Program-made: the position numbers and the translations under genes
NCBI GenBank assembly: GCA_943368345.1
Contig: CALRKY020000033.1
Location: 1 to 29,721, forward strand
Direction: 5' to 3'
DNA: 29,721 nucleotides
From: JADCGM01 sp943368345
GTDB lineage: Bacteria > Pseudomonadota > Alphaproteobacteria > Sphingomonadales > Sphingomonadaceae
The notes under the pieces: model-generated
Seen by the model: the letters and a program-made list of their open reading frames with translations, nothing else
Told to the model about the DNA's origin: nothing
Database searches by the model: none
Shown here: positions 16,060-24,401 of the stretch, in pieces
How the letters are laid out: every line of letters starts with the position of its first letter
Numbering within the stretch: position 1 is the stretch's first letter

Positions 16060-16990
16060 AGTCCGGGAGCTTTCGTCCACCGACAAGCGCCCCGGCGGGG
16101 TCCTCGTCGAGCTTGGCGCTGATCGCACCGAGGTTAGTTGTCACGTCCCGCAACTCGCGGATCAGCTGACCGATTTCGGGCAGTGTCTGCTGGTTCACGG
16201 TCTGCATCACCGGCTGCGCGTCCTTTGCCACACCTTCCAGCGCGGCCAGCGTGGCATTGGCGCGCTGGGTCGCGGCCCGCAGGTCGGCGATCAGCGGGCG
16301 TCCATCCTCGTCGATCAATTTGCTGCCACTGTCCGCCAGCGCTGCGAATTTGGTTGCGGCCACGCCCAGTTCCCGCACCGCCACCCGGGCTTCGGCGAGC
16401 GTGGCGGCGATTTCATCGGCGCGACCGGCAAAGGCCCGGGTCACCTGTTCGCTGTTCTTCAAAATGCCGGTGATGGAGGCCTGATTGCGATCGTTCAGCA
16501 CCTCACTCAACCGCAAGGTCAGGGTGGACAGCCTGGCAATCAGTTCCGGGGCAGTCGACAGCAATTCGCCGAGCGCGCCCGGTTTGGTCGGGATGACCGG
16601 CACACCATAAGGCCCGGGGTCGGAGATGGGCGACGCGCCCTTGATCGCGCCGTCCAGCTGGATGAACGACACCCCGGTAAAACCAATGCCGCTGATCGTT
16701 GCGGTGGTGCCGACCAGGATCGGCACATTTTCGTCGACATGGATGCGGACGCGGACGAATTCGGGCGTATCGGGCAACAGACCTATTTCATCGACCGCCC
16801 CGACCGGCACCCCTGAAAATTGCACCTGGCTACCCTTGGCAAGGCCGGTCACTGACTGTTTGAACAGGATGTCGAACTCGTTGCGGCCTTTGGTGTCGAA
16901 ATTGGCGAGCCACAGGATGAAACTGAACAGGCTGACGACGAGCGCGAGTACGACGCCGCCGACCAGGACATTGCTGCTTTTGGTTTCCAT
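16040..16990 (-). CDS. mlaD: MlaD-like MCE-domain lipid-transport protein
   Basis: A 316-residue inner-membrane-anchored periplasmic protein. One transmembrane helix lies at about 8-30, followed by a single MCE domain (about 38-115; SVTGLAKGSQVQFSGVPVGA, GIGFTGVSFIQLDG). The C-terminal 170 residues are predicted helical with heptad-like spacing (apolipoprotein-like). MCE proteins form hexameric rings that pass phospholipids between membranes. It is longer than E. coli MlaD (about 180 residues), as is usual in sphingomonads and mycobacterial-type systems. It lies four bases after the ATPase gene. Confidence 0.88.
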   Translation of the reverse strand: METKSSNVLVGGVVLALVVSLFSFILWLANFDTKGRNEFDILFKQSVTGLAKGSQVQFSGVPVGAVDEIGLLPDTPEFVRVRIHVDENVPILVGTTATISGIGFTGVSFIQLDGAIKGASPISDPGPYGVPVIPTKPGALGELLSTAPELIARLSTLTLRLSEVLNDRNQASITGILKNSEQVTRAFAGRADEIAATLAEARVAVRELGVAATKFAALADSGSKLIDEDGRPLIADLRAATQRANATLAALEGVAKDAQPVMQTVNQQTLPEIGQLIRELRDVTTNLGAISAKLDEDPAGALVGGRKLPDYDPKSN

Positions 16991-16993
16991 GCC

Positions 16994-17779
16994 TCAGACC
17001 TGCTCCCGCGCTGACGCGGCAGCAGCCCGGCCGCGTGGTCCCCTGAAATACGCCTGCACCCACGGATGATCAAATGCCAGCAGTTCCGCAATTGGCCCGA
17101 CCGCCAGCACCCGGCTTTCGGCCAGCACCGCCACCCGGTCGCAGATGGCATGCAGTGTATCGAGATCATGGGTGATCAGGAACACCGTCAGCCCCAGCGT
17201 ATCGCGCAGCTGGATCAGCAGATCATCAAATGCGGCGGCCCCGATCGGGTCAAGGCCGGCGGTCGGTTCGTCAAGGAACAGCAGCTGTGGATCAAGCGCC
17301 AGCGCCCGCGCGAGACCGGCGCGCTTCTTCATGCCACCCGACAATTCCGCCGGATATTTCGGCCCGGCCTCCACCGGCAAGCCGACCATGCCGATCTTGA
17401 ACGCAGCAATTTCGTCCATCAGCGGCGCGTCGAGCCGGTAGAATTCCCGCAGCGGCACCTGGACATTTTCCGCCACAGTTAGGCCCGAAAACAGTGCCCC
17501 GGCCTGAAACAAAACCCCCCAATGCCGCCGCACATCCGCCGAATCCGCCTCGGTCAGGGTCATCATGTCATGGCCAAACACCGCAATTTCACCGGCTTCG
17601 GCCCGCTGGAGCCCGATAATGGAGCGCATCAGCACCGATTTTCCGGTCCCGGAGCCGCCGACCACGCCGATGATTTCCCCGCGCCGAACGTCAAGGTCCA
17701 ACCCGTCGTGAACGACCTGATCCCCGAAGGCATTGCGCAGCCCCCGGACCCGCACAACGATGTCTTCCGCACCGCTCAT
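16994..17779 (-). CDS. mlaF: MlaF-like ABC transporter ATPase
   Basis: A 261-residue ABC ATPase powering the Mla complex at the inner membrane. Walker A GGSGTGKS (about 41-48), Q-loop FQAGALF, signature LSGGMKKRAGLARAL, Walker B LLFLDEP, D-loop AGLDP and H-loop THD are all intact. The SGGMKKR signature variant is typical of MlaF/Mkl. Its ATG overlaps the permease stop by four bases (ATGA). Confidence 0.93.
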   Translation of the reverse strand: MSGAEDIVVRVRGLRNAFGDQVVHDGLDLDVRRGEIIGVVGGSGTGKSVLMRSIIGLQRAEAGEIAVFGHDMMTLTEADSADVRRHWGVLFQAGALFSGLTVAENVQVPLREFYRLDAPLMDEIAAFKIGMVGLPVEAGPKYPAELSGGMKKRAGLARALALDPQLLFLDEPTAGLDPIGAAAFDDLLIQLRDTLGLTVFLITHDLDTLHAICDRVAVLAESRVLAVGPIAELLAFDHPWVQAYFRGPRGRAAAASAREQV

Positions 17780-18906
17780 ATCCAGCCAATCGCCGAGAAA
17801 AACACCGCGAAAAACGCGTCGAGCACGATGACCATGAAGATGGACTGCACCACTGCCGCCGTCGTCCGTTCGCCGACCGATTCGGCGTTTCCGGTGACCT
17901 GCATGCCGTGATAGCAGCCGGTAACCGCGATCAACGCGCCAAACACCGGGGCCTTGACCAACGCCACCAATAAGTCCGTGAGCGGTACCACCTCCTGCGT
18001 GCGCTGGATGAAGGTCACAAAGGGGATGCCGAGCGACACCGAACAGAACAACGCCCCGCCAAGCATCCCCATCAGCGCGGCGTAAAAGCTGAGCACCGGC
18101 ATCATCAGGGCCGTCGCAATCAGGCGCGGCAGAGTCAGCGCCTCAACCGGCGACAGGCCAATGGTTTTGAGCGCATCAATCTCCTCCGCGAGTTTCATTG
18201 AGCCGATCTGTGCGGCAAAGGCCGACCCCGAGCGACCGGCCACCATGATCGCGGTCATCAGCACACCAAGTTCTCGGAGCACCGATCGGCCGATCAGATT
18301 CACCGTGAACAATTCAGCGCCGAACTGCCGCAATTGCACGGCCCCCTGCTGGGCAATGACGATTCCGATCAGGAAGGACATCAGCCCGATGATCCCCAGC
18401 GAATTCACACCGACAACTTCGGCCTGCCGCATCACCGCGACCCAGCGCAGGCGGCGAGGGTTGGCGATGGTCCGGGCAAGGGCCACCATCGCCTCTCCGA
18501 TGAAGCCGAGAAAATGGCCGAGCAGCGTCACGGTGCCGGTGACAAAAGCCCCGATTTCAGCGACCCGCCGCGCAAAGGGATGGCCCTGATCCGGGCGGAT
18601 CCGTACCGGCTTGTCATGCTCGCCGACCCGGTTGATCAGTGCACGGGTCGCAGCCGACGTCCCCTCCAGATCGACCTGCAAACCCGCCGCTGCCCAGTCG
18701 CGCATCAACCGATAAATCAGCCATGCGCCAACCGTGTCGATCCGCTCGACCGCCGTCAGATCAATGACCAGATCGCGCCCATCCGGCGCCAGCGCAAATG
18801 TTGTGCGTGACAGGGCGTTGATGCGGGCGACGGTCAAGCGCCCGACAAAGCGCAGCACCCGCCGATTGTCGCGGCTGTCCTCGGTCAGGATGGCATCGGG
18901 AATCAT
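17776..18906 (-). CDS. mlaE: MlaE-like permease with N-terminal STAS domain
   Basis: A 376-residue permease. Residues 1-95 form a STAS domain (VIDLTAVERIDTVGAWLIYR), the role played by the separate MlaB protein in E. coli. From about 115 the MlaE domain follows with five or six membrane helices and the hallmark GRSGSAFAAQIGSMKLAEEI. It moves phospholipid with MlaF and MlaD. It is the first gene of the operon, so the divergent promoter lies in the 100 bases before 19007. The start at 18906 has no clear ribosome site, but it fits the family's N-terminus. Confidence 0.9.
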   Translation of the reverse strand: MIPDAILTEDSRDNRRVLRFVGRLTVARINALSRTTFALAPDGRDLVIDLTAVERIDTVGAWLIYRLMRDWAAAGLQVDLEGTSAATRALINRVGEHDKPVRIRPDQGHPFARRVAEIGAFVTGTVTLLGHFLGFIGEAMVALARTIANPRRLRWVAVMRQAEVVGVNSLGIIGLMSFLIGIVIAQQGAVQLRQFGAELFTVNLIGRSVLRELGVLMTAIMVAGRSGSAFAAQIGSMKLAEEIDALKTIGLSPVEALTLPRLIATALMMPVLSFYAALMGMLGGALFCSVSLGIPFVTFIQRTQEVVPLTDLLVALVKAPVFGALIAVTGCYHGMQVTGNAESVGERTTAAVVQSIFMVIVLDAFFAVFFSAIGWI

Positions 18907-19006
18907 GGGCGGTACAGCGTGGCGGCGACGGCTGCGTCCGGCAAGCGCGAAATGTCGGGTGCGTCGATCATATTTCCGCCACAGCAGGGCGGCAGGGCCA
19001 GAGCAG

Positions 19007-19819
19007 ATGATCGAGCGCGCTTCTTTTCCCATTCCCACCACCGGCTGGACGGCACTGCTGCTGGCCGGGCAGCGCCCCGGCGGTGACCGGCTCGCCGACC
19101 ATTTCGGTGAACAGTGGAAGGCGCTGGTCGCTGTGGGCGGGGAGGCAATGTTGTCCCGCGTCGCCAAGACCCTGCTCGCCAGCCCGGAGATTGCCCGGAT
19201 CGTTGTGCTGGCGCAGGACCCGCAGGCGCTGACTGCCCGGGCCGACACCGCCTGGCTGGCATCGGAACCGCGGATCACCTGCCTCAGTTCATTGTCGTCA
19301 ATTTCGCTCAGCGTATCGGCTGCCGCCGGATCGGTTGGGGCCCCCTGGCCAGTGCTGGTTACCACCGCCGACCATCCGCTGCTGACCCCGGCGATGGTCG
19401 CGGCCTTTGTTGCCGGGGTGGGACAGACCGATGTTGCCGTCGGCATGGTCGAACGGCGGACCTTGCTCGCTGCCTATCCCGACAATGTCCGGACCTGGCT
19501 GAAACTGCGCGGTGGCGCCTGGTCCGGGGCAAATTTGTTTGCCCTGACCTCGGAGCGCGCCCGCGCCGCGCTTGACCTGTGGGCGACGGTTGAGGCCGAC
19601 CGGAAGAAGGTCGCCAGACTGTTCGCGGCCTTTGGTCCGATGCTGGCGCTGCGGGCGGCAACCCGGACCATTTCGATGCCGGACGCGCTCAGGCTTGCCG
19701 GGCGGCGGCTTGGCCTCACGGCGTCGCTGGTGCCGCTGGAATTTGCCGCAGCCGCCATTGACGTCGACAAACCCTCTGACCATGCGCTGGCCGAACTGAT
19801 ATTGCGGGCGCGACCATGA
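19007..19819 (+). CDS. Nucleotidyltransferase-fold protein (MobA-like NTP transferase)
   Basis: A 270-residue protein of the NTP_transf_3 (MobA-like) fold. The N-terminus ALLLAGQRPGGDRLADHFGE carries the nucleotide loop in a degraded G-x-x-x-x-R form, followed by KALVAVGGEAMLSRV and the metal site TTADHPLLT. Such enzymes join a nucleotide to a phosphorylated sugar or cofactor. The loop differs from standard L-A-G-G-x-S-x-R-M, so the substrate may differ too. It is coupled by a four-base overlap (ATGA) to the HAD phosphatase gene and is divergent from the mla operon. The start at 19007 is the first plausible ATG. Confidence 0.75.
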   Translation: MIERASFPIPTTGWTALLLAGQRPGGDRLADHFGEQWKALVAVGGEAMLSRVAKTLLASPEIARIVVLAQDPQALTARADTAWLASEPRITCLSSLSSISLSVSAAAGSVGAPWPVLVTTADHPLLTPAMVAAFVAGVGQTDVAVGMVERRTLLAAYPDNVRTWLKLRGGAWSGANLFALTSERARAALDLWATVEADRKKVARLFAAFGPMLALRAATRTISMPDALRLAGRRLGLTASLVPLEFAAAAIDVDKPSDHALAELILRARP

Positions 19820-20478
19820 CCGATTTCGCCATCTATGACATGGACCGGACGATCACCCGGACAGGGACCTACACCAACTGGCTGCTGTTCTGGGCGGTGC
19901 GCAAGGCCCCGTGGCGGTTGCCGCTGTTGCCGCTGGCCGGGATCAACGGCCTGTTGTTTGCGCTGAAGATCATCGACCGCAGGCAGGTGAAGCAGCTGAA
20001 CCAGCTGGTGCTGATGGGTCGCCGGGTCCGGCGCGCCCGGCTTGCACCGATGGTAGAGGCCTATGCCGACCGGGTGATGGCGCGGAACAGCCTTGCCAAG
20101 GCCATTGCCCAGATCGCCGCCGACAAGGCCGAGGGGCGCCGCGTCGTTCTCGCCACCGCCTCCCACCGCTTTTATGTCGAGGGCATCGCCAAGCGGCTCG
20201 GCGTCACCGACATTGTCGCAACCGGGTCGGTCTGGGACCGCGACCGGCTCAGTTGGCGGCTGGACGGACGCAATTGCTATGGGGCGGACAAACGCAAGAT
20301 GGTCGAAGCCTGGCTCGCCGCCGACGGGGCACCACGCGGGCATGTCCGTTTCTATTCCGACCACAAAACCGACGTGCCGATGTTCGACTGGGCCGATGAA
20401 CCCGTCGCCGTCAACGCGCACCCTCCTCTGCGGCGCGTGGCCATCGCGCGGCACTGGCGAATTGAGGATTGGGGATAG
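19816..20478 (+). CDS. HAD-IB-family phosphatase
   Basis: A 220-residue HAD hydrolase of subfamily IB (SerB/CicA-like). Motif I is YDMDRT (Asp8 nucleophile, Asp10 acid/base), motif II ATAS near residue 114, motif III a Lys in GADKRKMVE, and motif IV SDHKTDVPMFD. A helical cap lies between about 20 and 95, partly hydrophobic. It probably dephosphorylates a small phosphomonoester or a lipid-linked one. The overlap with the NTP-transferase gene suggests that the two act in one pathway. Confidence 0.87.
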   Translation: MTDFAIYDMDRTITRTGTYTNWLLFWAVRKAPWRLPLLPLAGINGLLFALKIIDRRQVKQLNQLVLMGRRVRRARLAPMVEAYADRVMARNSLAKAIAQIAADKAEGRRVVLATASHRFYVEGIAKRLGVTDIVATGSVWDRDRLSWRLDGRNCYGADKRKMVEAWLAADGAPRGHVRFYSDHKTDVPMFDWADEPVAVNAHPPLRRVAIARHWRIEDWG

Positions 20479-20554
20479 CGGCAGATTTCACCACGACCCT
20501 GCCTTCCAGCATGCGGCTCAATCAGCCAACGAACAACCTGTTGGGGCTCCACAT

Positions 20555-22636
20555 CTAGAATGTCAGCCGGACCGTTGCCCGGAAGTCCCGGCCTGTCAGG
20601 GGGGCTACGTCTTTCAGGAAGCTGGCGTGGCGGCGGGGGGTGGTGTTGAAGATGTTGTTGGCGGACAGGATGATCCGGGCGTCCGGCGTTGCGCTGAACG
20701 GACGGAAGGACAGGCTGGCGTTGACCTGCGTGTAAGCGGCCGTTGGAGTTTCGAATGCGGCAACGCGACTCTGGCGGGTGGCATGTTCGACTTCAACCTC
20801 GGCATCGATGCGGTCGCTGGAGGCCGACAGGGCACCGAGCAGGCGCAGGGGCGGGATGCGCGGTACCGGGCCAACACCGGGGATGCGGGCGTGAACATAG
20901 TCGGCCAGGGCCTCCGCTTTGATGCTGAAGTCCCCGATTTTGGCGAGCTCCGCCGTCATATGCGCTTCAAAGCCGTAATAGCGGGCCTTGTCCTGACGGA
21001 ACTGGAACACCGGCAGATCGTCCTCAATCGCGCCGGTGCGCACTTCGTAAATATAGTTGCTGAACCGGTTGGCGTAGGCCGCTGCTTCGAAGGTGAACCC
21101 GTCCATCTTGCCGCGGAGCGTCGCTTCGATCCCGATTGAGGCCTCCTTGGCAAAGCTCGGGTCGCCCATTTCAAACGCCTGGGTGCCGCCGTGCGGGCCA
21201 TCGGCGAGCAGTTCCTCAGCTGCAGGGGCTCGTTCGGTCCGCGACAGGTTGAGGCCGACCTTCCACCCGTCCGTCAGCGTCAATCCGGCGCCGAGCGATG
21301 CTGAGAAGCTGGTGAAGTTGCGGTCAAAGCCAACGTCATCCGATTGGATGTCGCTATGTTCAATCCGCGCCCCGGCTTCGAGCAGGATCGGCCCGGTTTC
21401 AACCTGTTGCAGCACGAACAGACCGGCCTGCACCGTGTCGTTGCGCGGCACGAAGCTTTCGTCGCCAATGGCGGCAAAATCGCGGACCAGGACCTGCGCC
21501 CCGAACGCCCCGCGCCAGCTGCCACGCGCCGTTTGCGCAAACTCCAGGCGGCCTTCACCGGACTTGTTGGCGAACAATGTACCGACGCTGTTGTCGGCGA
21601 GCAGTTCGGCATGTTCATAGTCGGCATAACCGGCGCGGACCTTGATAGTATCAATCAGGTCACCACCGAGTTCATACTCGGCTCGGGCATCGACGCGGGT
21701 TTGTTTCACATCGAGCCGGATCGCGCCTTCGCCGGGTTCAACCGGATCGAGCGAAAAGCGCTCCGGGACGCCGTAGAGGCTGTCATAATGGCTGACGACC
21801 AGCCCGAAATTGCCAGTCTCGGTGATCACTGAGCCACCGCCGCCGACAGTGTAGGTGCGCGCCGCACTGTTTGGCAGCCTGTCGCGCAAGTTTGCGATCC
21901 GGGTCAGTTCGGTCGCACGGTCGGCATCACCCAGCGCGAGCGCGGCGGTGGCCGACGTCCGCGCCGTCGCCCGTTCGCTGTCCGACAGGGCAAAGCCGCC
22001 AATCTCCAGATCATCGGACTTGTTGTAGCTGCCGTCGAGGTGGAGCACGAAGGTCGGGCCAACCGGTAGATCAACCGACGCGGCGATGCTGCGTTCGTTG
22101 GCTGCACTGCCAAAGCTCGCAATCGTATCGACGTGCAGCGGCTCAGCCGGGACGGCGCGCGGGATGCGGGCGTCGATCACATTGACCACGCCGCCAATGG
22201 CTGAGGACCCGAACAGCAGCGAGGCGGGACCGCGCAGGATTTCGATCCGGTTGGCGAACAGCGGATTGACGACCACGGCATGGTCGACCGAGGTGTTGGA
22301 GACGTCGAAACTGCCGATACCATCCGCCAGGATGCGAACCCGCTCCCCCTGGAATCCGCGCAGGATCGGACGGGAGGCATTGGGGCCGAAGGACGTGGCG
22401 CTGACGCCGGGTTGGCGGGCCAGCGTTTCGCCGATGGTGGCGCGGAGATCACGGGTCAGTTCAACACCGGTCAACACCCCGACGCTCGACAGGACGTCGT
22501 CCCGGCTGCGGGCATAGGGTGCGGTGACAATGATATCTTCAGGAACTGCGGTATGGACGGCGTCGCGGTCGGCCACCGTCTGCGCACCCGCAACACTGGC
22601 CGCCAATGAAATGGAACCGAGCAAAACCCAACGCAT
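20555..22636 (-). CDS. TonB-dependent outer-membrane receptor, probably zinc (ZnuD-like)
   Basis: A 693-residue receptor: signal peptide (cleavage near AGA-Q), a TonB-box-like EDIIVTAP, a plug domain (RPILRGFQGERVRILADGIG, IEILRGPASLLFGSSAIGG) and a 22-strand barrel ending in Phe (FRATVRLTF). The barrel motif LLADGPHGGTQAFEMGDPSF is typical of the ZnuD/heme-receptor branch. It should import a chelated metal using TonB energy. The start is ATG 22636 or GTG 22639, with GGGAG upstream. A Zur-box-like site 40 bases upstream points to zinc. It follows the ureohydrolase gene on the same strand. Confidence 0.88.
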   Translation of the reverse strand: MRWVLLGSISLAASVAGAQTVADRDAVHTAVPEDIIVTAPYARSRDDVLSSVGVLTGVELTRDLRATIGETLARQPGVSATSFGPNASRPILRGFQGERVRILADGIGSFDVSNTSVDHAVVVNPLFANRIEILRGPASLLFGSSAIGGVVNVIDARIPRAVPAEPLHVDTIASFGSAANERSIAASVDLPVGPTFVLHLDGSYNKSDDLEIGGFALSDSERATARTSATAALALGDADRATELTRIANLRDRLPNSAARTYTVGGGGSVITETGNFGLVVSHYDSLYGVPERFSLDPVEPGEGAIRLDVKQTRVDARAEYELGGDLIDTIKVRAGYADYEHAELLADNSVGTLFANKSGEGRLEFAQTARGSWRGAFGAQVLVRDFAAIGDESFVPRNDTVQAGLFVLQQVETGPILLEAGARIEHSDIQSDDVGFDRNFTSFSASLGAGLTLTDGWKVGLNLSRTERAPAAEELLADGPHGGTQAFEMGDPSFAKEASIGIEATLRGKMDGFTFEAAAYANRFSNYIYEVRTGAIEDDLPVFQFRQDKARYYGFEAHMTAELAKIGDFSIKAEALADYVHARIPGVGPVPRIPPLRLLGALSASSDRIDAEVEVEHATRQSRVAAFETPTAAYTQVNASLSFRPFSATPDARIILSANNIFNTTPRRHASFLKDVAPLTGRDFRATVRLTF

Positions 22637-22675
22637 CACTTGTCACTCCCGAATATCGAGCCTGACGCCTTACCC

Positions 22676-22698
22676 GCAATGTTATATTGTATCAAGTC
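22676..22698. promoter_or_regulatory. Zur-box-like operator upstream of TonB receptor
   Basis: The left half GCAATGTTATA matches the proteobacterial Zur half-site GAAATGTTATA at 10 of 11 positions. After one base, the right half TGTATCAAGTC matches TATAACATTTC at 7 of 11. It lies about 40 bases before the receptor start and overlaps the stop codon of the ureohydrolase gene. Zinc-dependent repression of the receptor is inferred. Confidence 0.55.
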
Positions 22699-23507
22699 TG
22701 GCGGTTCGGATTTGTCCGGTTGATCAGCGCGGCAACCTCGCGGACCAGTTTGGCCGCAACGACGGCGGTCATGCCGTTAATGTCCCGGGCCGGATTATAT
22801 TCGACGATGTCGGCGCCGATCACCGGGGCATCGATCCGGGCCAGCAGGTCGAGCAACTGGCGGACGCTGAGGCCACCGGGTTCATGGTGCGAAACCCCGG
22901 GCGCGCAGGACGGGTCCAAGCCGTCCAGATCGATTGACAGATAGACGGGGCCGCTGAGCCTAGGAACGGCGGCAACCGTGAAGTCGCGCATTGGCACGAT
23001 TTCGACCCCGAACCGGTCGGCCTGTGCCCGTTGGTGGGCGTTCAGCGTGCGAATGCCGACCTGCACCAGCCGGGATGCCAATCCCGCCTCCATGATCCGC
23101 GCGAAGGGGGAGGCATGCGAGCGGCGGTTGCCGTCGAGTTCGTCATACAGGTCGGGATGGGCGTCGATATGGAGGATGGAGACCGGGCCATGTGCTGCGG
23201 CAACGGCGCGGAGCACCGGGTAGGTGACCGCATGGTCGCCGCCCAGGCACAGCGGAATTGCGCCAGCCGCCATGGCATCCCGGACCGCAGCCTCAATGCG
23301 GGCATCATCGGCGGCGGTCTCGTCAAGAGGCAGGTCGCCGACATCGTCCATCCGGATGTCGCGGCCAAGCTCCTGCCCGTCCTCCGCTGCGGCATTGCCG
23401 TGCGGGGAATGCAGCGCGGCACGGATCGAGGCGGGCGCATGTGCCGGACCGCGCAGGAAGGAAGAATTCATGTCGGTCGGCAGACCGATCAGGCGAATAT
23501 TGGTCAC
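22692..23507 (-). CDS. Arginase/agmatinase-family ureohydrolase
   Basis: A 271-residue manganese enzyme of the ureohydrolase fold. The metal ligands are intact: His92 (GGDHAVT), Asp115, His117 and Asp119 (HIDAHPDLYD), Asp193 and Asp195 (SIDLDGLDP). SHHEPGG follows, the substrate-contact segment. Members hydrolyse arginine, agmatine or similar guanidines to urea; which one is not clear, so no symbol is given. GTG 23507 is chosen because GGGGGAG lies just upstream and the family N-terminus IRLIGLPTD follows. The length is slightly short of typical (about 300). Confidence 0.88.
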   Translation of the reverse strand: MTNIRLIGLPTDMNSSFLRGPAHAPASIRAALHSPHGNAAAEDGQELGRDIRMDDVGDLPLDETAADDARIEAAVRDAMAAGAIPLCLGGDHAVTYPVLRAVAAAHGPVSILHIDAHPDLYDELDGNRRSHASPFARIMEAGLASRLVQVGIRTLNAHQRAQADRFGVEIVPMRDFTVAAVPRLSGPVYLSIDLDGLDPSCAPGVSHHEPGGLSVRQLLDLLARIDAPVIGADIVEYNPARDINGMTAVVAAKLVREVAALINRTNPNRQT

Positions 23508-23556
23508 TGCTCCCCCTGTCCGACCGGCATGTGCGCGTTGACAAAAGCCTCGATCA

Positions 23557-23721
23557 TCAAATTGGCGAGGACCGGCCCCCGCACTGCAGCATATGATGCC
23601 CCACCACCGCGATGACAACGCAGGCGCGACGCGCCATGATGGCCGCATGGCAGATCGGCACGGGGGTGACCAATTGGTATATTGTCCCCGGAACTTCTAC
23701 GACACGGGCAAGACGGGCCAT
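23557..23721 (-). pseudogene. Possible truncated REP-associated (RAYT-type) transposase start
   Basis: The first 13 residues, MARLARVVEVPGT, resemble the start of REP-associated tyrosine transposases (usually MARLARVVVPG followed by HHVTQRGN). AGGAGG sits 6 bases before the ATG, a strong ribosome site. After residue 13 the match is lost: no HHVTQRG, HUH or catalytic Tyr follows, and the frame ends after 54 codons. A repeat of the type that accompanies such genes begins 35 bases upstream. This looks like a scar left by deletion or recombination. The identification rests on a short match. Confidence 0.4.
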
Positions 23722-23755
23722 GCCAATCCTCCTATCGCGAGTAGGTGAAGGCATC

Positions 23756-23780
23756 AATTAAGTGCACTGTCACCGTAATT
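23756..23780 (+). repeat. Left inverted copy of GTGCACTGTCACCG repeat
   Basis: This 25-base segment contains AAGTGCACTGTCACCGTAAT. Its reverse complement recurs at 24362-24384 with a single base difference in 23. The two copies face each other and enclose the AT-rich gene. Confidence 0.8.
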
Positions 23781-23812
23781 TTTGACGGTAAAATCTGATG
23801 CGCAATAATCAA

Positions 23813-24184
23813 CTATAGCCAAATCTCTTCTAAAATCAGAGTGTCATTTGAGAATCTTGAAGTTAGAATCACATCATCGTTTAACTTCTTTTCTCTAGAG
23901 AAATTGCATTCCGTGATATCTTGATTTCCGCACAGTATTTTTATTTCAGAATTTGTCATTTCTATATTATACGTCCAACGAAACATGCCCTGACCATAAT
24001 GTGAAAATCCCTCTTGGTCGACTAAACTTTCTCTGTTCACAATTTGACGGCCAAACAAATGTGTCTGAATATCCGCTGGCCAAATGTTTTTGTTGTAATA
24101 GCAATGATAGATATAAGTAAGGACGCTCACCGAAATTATCAATGCAGAAGTGACGTAGAGAAGTTGGTTACGTGTCATTCTCAT
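23813..24184 (-). CDS. AT-rich orphan gene for a membrane-anchored protein
   Basis: A 123-residue product I do not recognise. One hydrophobic segment lies at residues about 7-25 (NQLLYVTSALIISVSVLTYI), followed by a polar, probably periplasmic part with two Cys residues in LCGNQDITEC. Base use is unlike all neighbours: 19 of 60 bases in 23821-23880 are G or C, while flanking genes are strongly GC-rich, so recent acquisition is likely. The gene lies inside inverted repeats at 23756 and 24362. The start is ATG 24184 or 24178; no strong ribosome site is seen. It could be an exclusion, immunity or toxin-related protein, but nothing in the sequence establishes that. Confidence 0.6.
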   Translation of the reverse strand: MRMTRNQLLYVTSALIISVSVLTYIYHCYYNKNIWPADIQTHLFGRQIVNRESLVDQEGFSHYGQGMFRWTYNIEMTNSEIKILCGNQDITECNFSREKKLNDDVILTSRFSNDTLILEEIWL

Positions 24185-24334
24185 TCAATTTCACCGCTAA
24201 CTGGGATTTCAATGTCCTCGGCGCAATAAAAAGCATCCAATCGAACAATTCCTACTCATATATTTGCTGTTATGCCACTAGGATAACCCCCTCGGTCTCT
24301 AAAGTCAAAATTGAACGTGTCTCTGAGTTCTAGG

Positions 24335-24384
24335 AATTACGGTGACGAATTACGGTGACACAATTACGATGACAGTGCACTTAA
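24335..24384 (+). repeat. Three tandem AATTACGGTGAC units ending in right inverted copy
   Basis: AATTACGGTGAC occurs at 24335-24346 and 24348-24359, and as AATTACGATGAC at 24362-24373, with steps of 13 and 14 bases. The third unit runs on into GACAGTGCACTTAA and forms the inverted partner of the repeat at 23756. Confidence 0.8.
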
Positions 24385-24401
24385 CCCTCCAGCTACATCC
24401 G

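Noticed and set aside
24335..24384. Possible CRISPR array
   Set aside because: Units are 12 bases with one- or two-base spacing, and there are no cas genes; this is a tandem repeat, not spacers.
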